From NCBI GenBank assembly GCA_030145245.1, contig JAQYWC010000067.1, forward strand, positions 62,001 through 126,000: a DNA stretch of 64,000 bases, given 5' to 3'. Below are positions 17,081 to 23,302 of this stretch, in pieces. The DNA is from Desulfobacterium sp. GTDB lineage: Bacteria > Desulfobacterota > Desulfobacteria > Desulfobacterales > Desulfobacteraceae. Every line of letters begins with the position of its first letter. Within the stretch, counting starts at the first letter, position 1. Position numbers and translations under genes: made by a program. The notes beneath the pieces are model-generated. The model was not told the origin of the DNA, did no database searches, and saw only the letters and a program-made list of their open reading frames with translations.

Positions 17081-18050
17081 TCAAACAGTGGTCACGGCAA
17101 AAGACCTGAAACGGTACTATACGGTAAAGACCGGCAATTTCATCAAGAGGAAGGAGACCCTCAAGGCCCTTGACGGCACCTCCTTCTCCATCCAGGCCGG
17201 TAAGACCCTTGCCGTTGTGGGGGAATCCGGGTGCGGAAAATCCACCCTGGCCCGTCTCATCACCATGATCGAAAAACCCACGGCCGGAGCGTTTGAGATC
17301 AACGGCATCAACGCCGTGACCTGCACCCCTGCCGACCGCAAGCAGCTCAGGTCCGAGGTGCAGATCGTTTTCCAGGACCCTTACGGCTCCCTGAATCCCA
17401 GAAAAAAGGTGGGCGCCATCCTGGAGGAACCCCTTAAGATCAACACCAACCTTTCTGGAGGCCAGCGCAGGGAAGCATCCCTTGCCATAATGGCCAAGGT
17501 GGGCCTCAGCCCGGAGCAGTACGGCCGGTATCCCCACATGTTTTCAGGCGGCCAGCGCCAGCGCATTGCAGTTGCCCGGGCACTCATGCTCAACCCCTCC
17601 ATTGTTGTGGCGGACGAGCCGGTTTCCGCCCTGGACGTGTCGGTCCAGGCCCAGGTGCTCAACCTTCTCATGGACATCCAGGAGGAGATGAACCTGGCCT
17701 ACCTGTTCATCTCCCACGACCTGTCCGTGGTGGAACTCATCGCCGACGAGATCATGGTGATGTACCTGGGCCGCCCGGTGGAGCAGGGAGAAAAAAAGCT
17801 GATTTTCCACCAGCCCCTCCACCCGTACACCATGGCCCTGCTGGCTGCCACCCCCCGTGTGGACCCCGGGGCCAGGACGGACCGCATCCTTCTTTCGGGT
17901 GAGCTGCCCTCTCCCCTGGCCCCGCCCCCTGGCTGCAGTTTCCACCAGCGCTGCGCCCACATGACAGAGGTCTGCAAGCAGGTTTCCCCCGAGCTCCGGG
18001 AACTCGGCGGCCGCAAGATTGCCTGCCACCATTCGGAGAAGTTCCTGTAA
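17073..18050 (+). CDS. dppF: Dipeptide ABC transporter ATP-binding protein
   Basis: A 325-aa second ATPase, partner of DppD. It has Walker [10 protein letters not shown] (about 50-58), Q-loop [12 protein letters not shown], signature [17 protein letters not shown], Walker [13 protein letters not shown] and H-loop [10 protein letters not shown]. The C-terminal extension has the same Cys motif ([11 protein letters not shown]), ending with a further Cys-His (IACHH). ATG 17073 lies inside dppD, indicating coupled translation. No terminator follows; a 133-bp gap with a short repeat leads to the AOR gene. Confidence 0.95.
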   Translation: MSNQTVVTAKDLKRYYTVKTGNFIKRKETLKALDGTSFSIQAGKTLAVVGESGCGKSTLARLITMIEKPTAGAFEINGINAVTCTPADRKQLRSEVQIVFQDPYGSLNPRKKVGAILEEPLKINTNLSGGQRREASLAIMAKVGLSPEQYGRYPHMFSGGQRQRIAVARALMLNPSIVVADEPVSALDVSVQAQVLNLLMDIQEEMNLAYLFISHDLSVVELIADEIMVMYLGRPVEQGEKKLIFHQPLHPYTMALLAATPRVDPGARTDRILLSGELPSPLAPPPGCSFHQRCAHMTEVCKQVSPELRELGGRKIACHHSEKFL

Positions 18051-18073
18051 GATCCGGCGGACAATAACGACAA

Positions 18074-18092
18074 TAAGCTAGGCCTGACCCCA
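18074..18092 (+). repeat. 19-nt intergenic repeat, copy 1
   Basis: TAAGCTAGGCCTGACCCCA occurs here, 23 bp after the dppF stop. A copy with one mismatch (TAAGCTAAGCCTGACCCCA) lies at 23283-23301. Both are intergenic and in the same orientation on this strand. Confidence 0.6.
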
Positions 18093-18183
18093 TTTATGGT
18101 TGCCCCATGGGACAGAATGCGATATATATTGGAATTTTATTCGTTTTTTGGGCAATGTCCCAATCGCTTATAGGAGTATCGTT

Positions 18184-20121
18184 ATGTTTGGATGGTGTGG
18201 AACCGTTCTTCGTGTGAATCTGACCCGTGCAACCCTTGAGAAAGAAGCTTTGGATCCCGATCTGGCCAGGGATTTTCTGGGGGGACGCGGCATGAACGCA
18301 AAAACCATGTTTGACGAAATGGGACCGGGAACCGACCCTCTGGGGCCGGAAAACCTCCTCTGCTTCGCACCGGGCACCCTCACTGCCACCACCCTCGGCC
18401 TTTCAAGCCGGCTCCACGTGAGCACCCTTTCCCCCTACAGCGGGATCATGGGGGACGGCAGCGTGGGCGGGTCCATGGCCAATGTCGTGAAACGGGCCGG
18501 CTACGATCAGATTGTGGTGAAGGGCGCTTCCGACAAGCCCGTTTACCTGCTCATCGAAGATGGCGAGGTTTCCCTCCACCCCGCAGACGACCTCTGGGGC
18601 CTGGACACCTGGACCACCACCGACACCCTTGTGGAACGCCACGGCAAGGGAGTGAGCGTGGCCTGTATCGGCCAGGCCGGAGAGAACCTGGTACGACTGG
18701 CCTCCACCATGGTGGACAAATACGCATCAGCCTCACGGGGCTCAGGCGCAGTCTGGGGTTCCAAGAACCTGAAGGCCATGGTCGTCAGGGGCACGGGCCG
18801 GCCCGAACTCTTTGACCGCAAAGGATTTCTCGCCCTCTCCAAAGAGGACAAGCAGTTCATGGCCCAGGACCGGGTACAGAAGGAAGTGGCATCGGTCTAC
18901 GGTTCCCACTACGGCATCACCAACTGGTTTCCCGGATCCAAAAACTTTGAGAAGGAGCTTCCCCCGGAAGAGGTACCTAAACAGCTTCGCCATGAGGCGT
19001 GGAAAGAGTACGAAATCGCCCGGACGGGCTGCCAGAGCTGCCACATCAAGTGCAAAAACATCTACAAGATTCCCAAGGGAGACCGCAAGGGCGAGGTGGG
19101 TGAAGGCTTGGAGTATGAGGCGGTCTACTGCCTGGGCACCAACTGCGGTGTGGAAGATCCCATTGCCATCATGGAGATGGAGAACCTCTGCGACGCCTAC
19201 GGCATGGATGTGATCGCCCTTGGCAACACCATCGCCCTGGCCAAGGATCTCTTTAACCGGGGCATCCTCGACAAGAACGACACACAGGGCCTGGACCTTA
19301 CCTGGGACAACGCAACGGATCAGGTGGAGCTGGTTCACAAGACAGTGATGCGGGAAGGCTTCGGCAACCTCATTGCCGAAGGCATGTACTCCCTTGCCAA
19401 GATCGTCGGCAAGGGCGCCATGGACTACTGCTACCACGTGAAAGGCCTGGGCCGGGGCGTCTACCCTGCCGGTCTCTTCTCCCTGGCCCACGCCCTTGCC
19501 ACCCGGGGTGCCGACCATCTGCGCGGCCGGAGCTGGGGCTCTGGCGAAAACTCCGACGAAGACGTGCTCAAGGATCTCACGAAAAAAGGGATCATCACCG
19601 ATGACCCGGTTCAGTCCATGATCCACGGGGAAAGGGTTACCACCCTGGCCGACACCATCGGCCGCTGCAAAGGAGCCGTGAACACCTGGACCTGCGCCCT
19701 GCCCCTCATCTGGAAAGGCTCCCTGTTTGATGGGCTGGCCGACATGCTCACCAAGGCCACCGGCATCCCCTACACAGGCAAAACCGTGGAGGATGCCTCA
19801 GACCGCATCGGTGCCGTGGAAAGGGCCTTTAACGCACGCCAGGGCATCACCATTGCCGACGACATGCTGCCCCAGCGCCCCGACTTCAAGAACAGTCCTG
19901 AAGGGGCAGAGGAGAGAGAAGCCCACATGGACATGGTAAAGGCGTGGTATGAAGAGAACGGCTACGCACCTGAAACCGGCCTGCCCACCCGGGAGACCTG
20001 TGAGCGCCTCAACATCGCCGAAGTGGCAGATGCCCTTGATAAAAGCGCGCCCTATGAAAAATGGGACGGTCCCCTGTTAAAGGATCTCTCCACCTACCCC
20101 ACGGGCGGAAAGAGGTTCTAA
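18184..20121 (+). CDS. Aldehyde:ferredoxin oxidoreductase family protein
   Basis: A 645-aa member of the AOR family of tungsto-/molybdopterin enzymes, which oxidise aldehydes to carboxylic acids with ferredoxin as acceptor. The N-terminal pterin-binding domain has LGGRGMNAKTMFDEM, SRLHVSTLSPYSG and the run DGSVGGSMANVVKRAGYD. The 4Fe-4S cysteines are C283, C286 and C290 (CQSCHIKC), plus a distal Cys, C495 or C504. The start is ATG 18184 behind TAGGAG; the frame is open 28 codons further but without AOR similarity. TTGCCC (18100-18105) and TATATA (18123-18128) could be its own promoter. Next to a dipeptide importer it may oxidise aldehydes from amino-acid breakdown; that is inference. The substrate subgroup is not determinable by eye. 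Confidence 0.92.
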   Translation: MFGWCGTVLRVNLTRATLEKEALDPDLARDFLGGRGMNAKTMFDEMGPGTDPLGPENLLCFAPGTLTATTLGLSSRLHVSTLSPYSGIMGDGSVGGSMANVVKRAGYDQIVVKGASDKPVYLLIEDGEVSLHPADDLWGLDTWTTTDTLVERHGKGVSVACIGQAGENLVRLASTMVDKYASASRGSGAVWGSKNLKAMVVRGTGRPELFDRKGFLALSKEDKQFMAQDRVQKEVASVYGSHYGITNWFPGSKNFEKELPPEEVPKQLRHEAWKEYEIARTGCQSCHIKCKNIYKIPKGDRKGEVGEGLEYEAVYCLGTNCGVEDPIAIMEMENLCDAYGMDVIALGNTIALAKDLFNRGILDKNDTQGLDLTWDNATDQVELVHKTVMREGFGNLIAEGMYSLAKIVGKGAMDYCYHVKGLGRGVYPAGLFSLAHALATRGADHLRGRSWGSGENSDEDVLKDLTKKGIITDDPVQSMIHGERVTTLADTIGRCKGAVNTWTCALPLIWKGSLFDGLADMLTKATGIPYTGKTVEDASDRIGAVERAFNARQGITIADDMLPQRPDFKNSPEGAEEREAHMDMVKAWYEENGYAPETGLPTRETCERLNIAEVADALDKSAPYEKWDGPLLKDLSTYPTGGKRF

Positions 20122-20126
20122 CGAAA

Positions 20127-20180
20127 ACTCTCCGGTATTGGCGGTTCTTTGGACCACCAATACCGGGGGAACCCGTAAAA
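20127..20180. repeat. Intergenic hairpin repeat, copy A (likely bidirectional terminator)
   Basis: A 54-nt element with stem CTCCGGTATTGG...CCAATACCGG and the tail AACCCGTAAAA. A 53-nt relative lies at 22478-22530. It fills the gap between two convergent genes (AOR ends at 20121, LysR ends at 20187). On the minus strand the stem is followed by TTTTCGTT, which fits termination of the lysR transcript. Confidence 0.65.
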
Positions 20181-20186
20181 ATATAT

Positions 20187-21131
20187 TTACTCAAAGTGAA
20201 GCAGTAAATCCGAAATGTTATTCAATTCACAGCGAAAGTGCTGCTGAAAATATTTTTCCGTCACCGTTTCCTCTTTGTCCCGGAACCGCACCCGGGCGAT
20301 GGTATTCTGTAATTCCTGGGTGGTTGTTTGTACAGGAATGAGTGATCCGTCGGCAATTTGCCCACTGATAAGATGGCTGACCAGAATGCCCAGCCCCAGA
20401 TCCTCTTCAAGGCCGGTGATGATCGCTCCGGCACTGTCTGCGACCAGGACGAGGTCCAACGCTGACGGTGCTTCATCAAAATGCAATGAGAACCAGCTGC
20501 GAAACAGTGCGATATCTGTTTTGTAGCCGATATATTTAAGTTTTATAAGTTCGTCATAGCCGGCTTCAACGATGTTGTTTTCATAGTAATTACGAGAGCA
20601 GGCCAGCACGAACGTCTCCGTGACCATAGGCTCTACGGTATAAACTGTTGACTCGCTGGGTATGTCCTTAAATATGGGCAGGATGTCTATATATGCAAAA
20701 TCCAGCTCACCTTCAGAAACCATCCCAAACAAGGTGTTGGGATCTCCCAGCTCAAGCTGCAAAGAGACATCCCGGTATTTCCGGTTAAAAGATGCAAAGA
20801 TCCTAGGCAGGTAGGTTTTACCAAACTCTGAAGGTGCCCCTATGCGCAATCGTCCCGAAGGCTTTTCCGAAGTTTCATTGATATGCCGGACCCCGCTTTC
20901 AAGCTGGATCATAAAGCCCTGCACAATGCCATAGAGTTTATGCCCCGCTGCCGTGGGAATCAAACGGCGATGCACCCTCGTAAACAGGGACGTTTTCAGC
21001 TCACCTTCCAGTTTCTTCAGGTGCTGGCTCACCCCGGATTGGGTGATGTGCAGAATTTTAGCCGCACCGGTACTGCTTTGTTCGTTGAAAATATGATAGA
21101 AAACCTTTAACCTGTTAAAATCCGGCAGCAT
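20187..21131 (-). CDS. LysR family transcriptional regulator
   Basis: A 314-aa regulator. The N-terminal winged HTH (residues 1-62) carries the LysR signature (RLKVFYHIFNEQSSTGAAKILHITQSGVSQHLKKLE). The substrate-binding domain starts about residue 90 with GRLRIGAPSEFGKTYLPRIFASF. It is divergent from mtnN-luxS with a 139-bp shared gap, the classic arrangement for a LysR protein controlling its neighbour. The likely target is therefore SAH/AI-2 metabolism, with a sulfur-amino-acid metabolite as effector; this is inference from position. The gene ends at the hairpin shared with the AOR gene. Confidence 0.92.
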   Translation of the reverse strand: MLPDFNRLKVFYHIFNEQSSTGAAKILHITQSGVSQHLKKLEGELKTSLFTRVHRRLIPTAAGHKLYGIVQGFMIQLESGVRHINETSEKPSGRLRIGAPSEFGKTYLPRIFASFNRKYRDVSLQLELGDPNTLFGMVSEGELDFAYIDILPIFKDIPSESTVYTVEPMVTETFVLACSRNYYENNIVEAGYDELIKLKYIGYKTDIALFRSWFSLHFDEAPSALDLVLVADSAGAIITGLEEDLGLGILVSHLISGQIADGSLIPVQTTTQELQNTIARVRFRDKEETVTEKYFQQHFRCELNNISDLLLHFE

Positions 21132-21140
21132 GGATATATC

Positions 21141-21164
21141 CTTAACTCAATTGATAAGTTTAAG
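21141..21164. promoter_or_regulatory. Candidate LysR-type binding site
   Basis: An imperfect dyad, CTTAACT...AGTTTAAG around CAATTG, lies 10 bp before the lysR start codon and upstream of the mtnN promoter boxes. LysR-type proteins usually bind such T-N11-A dyads next to their own promoter. Confidence 0.4.
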
Positions 21165-21190
21165 TAACTGAATAAAGTAGAAGCATTAAT

Positions 21191-21220
21191 TTTACAAACT
21201 ATCAAATCATCCTCTATAGT
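21191..21220 (+). promoter_or_regulatory. Promoter of mtnN-luxS
   Basis: TTTACA at 21191-21196 and TATAGT at 21215-21220 are separated by 18 bases, each one mismatch from consensus. The leader to the TTG start is about 45 bases. The dyad at 21141-21164 lies just upstream, as expected for an activator site. Confidence 0.6.
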
Positions 21221-21270
21221 GCAACGATTCTTGTGGCCCGGACCACCAACTTTCAACAAAGGATTTCATA

Positions 21271-22020
21271 TTGAGAATAGGAATAATCGCGGCAATGGAA
21301 GAGGAACTTGCATTGCTGGTTGACAATCTGGACAACGCCGATAAAACAAATTTCGGCCAATTCACATTTTATACAGGGCAGATCAAAGGGGTGGATGTGG
21401 CCCTGTTTCGCTGCGGCATTGGTAAGGTTAACGCAGCTGTGGGCGCAACCCTGCTACTGGATAAATTCAGGCCCGATTACCTGATCAATACGGGCGTTGC
21501 CGGAGGCTTTCCTGATGGGATTGAAATTGGGGATGTCGTCATCTCTTCAGAAGTCCGTCATTACGATGCGGATGCAACCGCATTTGAATACGAGATCGGG
21601 CAGATTCCTCAAATGCCCGCAGTTTACAGGGCAGATGATCTTCTCACGAGTATGGCAAGAAAAGCCTGTCTCGCCTGCAATGATATAACCGTACATCAGG
21701 GTTCGGTTCTTTCCGGCGATTCATTTGTACATACCCAGGAGCAGATCGCATATCTCACTAAGAATTTTCCCGGTGTAATGGCCGTGGAAATGGAGGGGGC
21801 AGCCATTGCTCAAACCGGATTTCTTTTCAAGGTGCCCTTCATCCTTATCCGAACCATTTCCGATAAAGTCCGTGAAACCGGCAACACCGCCGTTTACGAA
21901 AACCGTATGAAAAAAGCTGCGGAAAACTCAGCAAAGATAGTCATGGGCATACTTGATAATATTCAGGGAGGAAAAAATGGAAAAGATAGAAAGCTTCAAA
22001 ATAGATCACATGCGGCTTAA
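21271..22020 (+). CDS. mtnN: 5'-methylthioadenosine / S-adenosylhomocysteine nucleosidase
   Basis: A 249-aa enzyme that cleaves adenine from SAH and MTA, the first step of the two-step SAH pathway completed by LuxS. It has [19 protein letters not shown] at the N-terminus, the phosphorylase-type [14 protein letters not shown], and the active-site segment [13 protein letters not shown]; the catalytic Asp is in IRTISDKV. The start is the TTG at 21271 behind AAAGGA; the family begins exactly at this residue. The usual length is about 230 aa. The extra C-terminal residues come from frame overlap with luxS (44 bp), suggesting coupled translation. Confidence 0.95.
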   Translation: MRIGIIAAMEEELALLVDNLDNADKTNFGQFTFYTGQIKGVDVALFRCGIGKVNAAVGATLLLDKFRPDYLINTGVAGGFPDGIEIGDVVISSEVRHYDADATAFEYEIGQIPQMPAVYRADDLLTSMARKACLACNDITVHQGSVLSGDSFVHTQEQIAYLTKNFPGVMAVEMEGAAIAQTGFLFKVPFILIRTISDKVRETGNTAVYENRMKKAAENSAKIVMGILDNIQGGKNGKDRKLQNRSHAA

Positions 22021-22456
22021 GAGGGGAATTTATGTTTCACGCAAGGACGGAGTAGGTTCAAAGACAGTAACTACTTTTGACCTGCGCATGAAGGAGCCGA
22101 ACAATGAACCGGCGCTCACCCCGGCTGCAGCACATACCATCGAGCACATCGGAGCCACTTTTCTGCGAAACCATTCTGAGTTTGGCAACAAAATACTCTA
22201 TTTCGGCCCCATGGGTTGCCTGACGGGATTCTACCTGCTTTTAAGCGATAATTTCGAGTCAAAAAGCATCGTTCCACTCATTCAGGAACTCTTCAAATAT
22301 GCTGCCAGATATGAAGGTGTAATCCCCGGTGCAACGCCTGTTGAATGTGGTAACCATTCTCTGATGGATCTTCCCAAAGCCAAACTGGAAGCAGAAAAGT
22401 ATTTTGAGGAGGTGCTGAATGGCATTGACGACGAGAATCTTGTCTACCCCGAATAA
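21977..22456 (+). CDS. luxS: S-ribosylhomocysteine lyase (AI-2 synthesis)
   Basis: A 159-aa metalloenzyme that converts S-ribosylhomocysteine to homocysteine and DPD, the precursor of autoinducer-2. The metal motif HTIEH is at about residues 54-58, the catalytic Cys is in PMGCLTGFY, and a later Cys/His pair lies in ECGNHSL. The start is ATG 21977, with AGGAGG a few bases upstream inside the end of mtnN. Together with mtnN it recycles SAH. Whether AI-2 signals here or is a by-product cannot be told; no Lsr or LuxP receptor gene is in the window. Confidence 0.96.
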   Translation: MEKIESFKIDHMRLKRGIYVSRKDGVGSKTVTTFDLRMKEPNNEPALTPAAAHTIEHIGATFLRNHSEFGNKILYFGPMGCLTGFYLLLSDNFESKSIVPLIQELFKYAARYEGVIPGATPVECGNHSLMDLPKAKLEAEKYFEEVLNGIDDENLVYPE

Positions 22457-22477
22457 CGGTTGAGACAAAAAGCGAAC

Positions 22478-22530
22478 ACTCTCCGGTACTGGTGGCTGTT
22501 TGCCCCACCATTACCGGAGAACCCGTAAAA
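22478..22530. repeat. Intergenic hairpin repeat, copy B (likely bidirectional terminator)
   Basis: Stem CTCCGGTACTGGTGG...CCACCATTACCGGAG with the same AACCCGTAAAA tail as copy A (20127-20180). It again lies between convergent genes: luxS ends at 22456 and the ferredoxin-type gene ends at 22556. On the minus strand the stem is followed by a TTTTT run. A run of ten C bases follows the element at 22534. Confidence 0.65.
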
Positions 22531-22555
22531 CAGCCCCCCCCCCAATGGAGTGCCC

Positions 22556-23209
22556 TTACCTCGGCTCCAGCTGGATCACATCTTCGGGACATGATGAAAC
22601 ACAGAGCCCGCACCCATAACATTGATCAGGTTCATACACCATCTTTCCGTCCACCTGTTTTCTGGCGTCATAGTAACACCTGTCCACACATTCAAAACAG
22701 GAGGTGCACCTGTCGGCCTCATCCCGGGCAATATAGTCTGATTTTACTGTAAACCAGGTGATGTTGTGCTTTTTCATCAAACGGAATCCCACGCAACAAC
22801 AGGAACAGCAGCTGCACAGGGAACAGATCTCCTGACCGGGCTTATAATAGGTAAGGTGAATCAGTCCTTTTTCGTCGGCATCTTTGATAATTTCCAGGGC
22901 TTCCTGTTTGGAAAGGGAATCTGCCTTGCCAGTGCGGATTTTCTTTTCAGCGGAGCTGTTGAACACCAGGCAGACCCGTACAGGATTATCACAATTTTGA
23001 TACTCTGCCCGGCACACACAATCGGTCACGCCAATGGGATCCGCCGCCATTATCAGATCCTCTACCCGGGGCAGGGGAACCACCTGCTGCATACTGCTGA
23101 CCGATTGACCCACCGGGATCACTTTGGTGGGATAGCGGACTTTTTTTTCTTTCAGCCAAGGTTCATACTCTTCTACAAAATCCAGTTCAAACCCATCCAG
23201 TTCCTGCAT
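22556..23209 (-). CDS. 4Fe-4S ferredoxin-type protein
   Basis: A 217-aa cytoplasmic protein. The C-terminal part holds a two-cluster ferredoxin fold: CTSCFECVDRC (first cluster) and CYGCGLCVSSCPEDVI (second). A Cys-dense middle region (CSLCSCCSCCC) and an earlier CVCR may bind another cluster or metal. The N-terminal segment VIPVGQSVSSMQQVVPLPRVEDLI is reminiscent of the Fe-S proteins found in many anaerobes next to oxidoreductases. An electron-transfer role is likely; the partner is not apparent, though the AOR gene 2.4 kb away needs such a carrier. Confidence 0.85.
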   Translation of the reverse strand: MQELDGFELDFVEEYEPWLKEKKVRYPTKVIPVGQSVSSMQQVVPLPRVEDLIMAADPIGVTDCVCRAEYQNCDNPVRVCLVFNSSAEKKIRTGKADSLSKQEALEIIKDADEKGLIHLTYYKPGQEICSLCSCCSCCCVGFRLMKKHNITWFTVKSDYIARDEADRCTSCFECVDRCYYDARKQVDGKMVYEPDQCYGCGLCVSSCPEDVIQLEPR

Positions 23210-23282
23210 CTCTTCTCCATTCAGTTCAATACTTTGATCCGCAATAAAGCGTCCTCTTCAGACAAAGCAGGTTAAAGGTTAG

Positions 23283-23301
23283 TAAGCTAAGCCTGACCCC
23301 A
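23283..23301 (+). repeat. 19-nt intergenic repeat, copy 2
   Basis: TAAGCTAAGCCTGACCCCA, one mismatch from the copy at 18074-18092. It lies one base beyond the stop codon of the S8 protease gene on the opposite strand. The reverse strand reads GGGGTCAGGC, a core reminiscent of extragenic repeats in related genomes (impression, not checked). Confidence 0.6.
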
Positions 23302-23302
23302 A

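Noticed and set aside
22534-22543. Run of ten C bases after luxS
   Set aside because: Considered as a phase-variation tract, but it is outside coding sequence and not placed between promoter boxes, so there is no evidence for switching.
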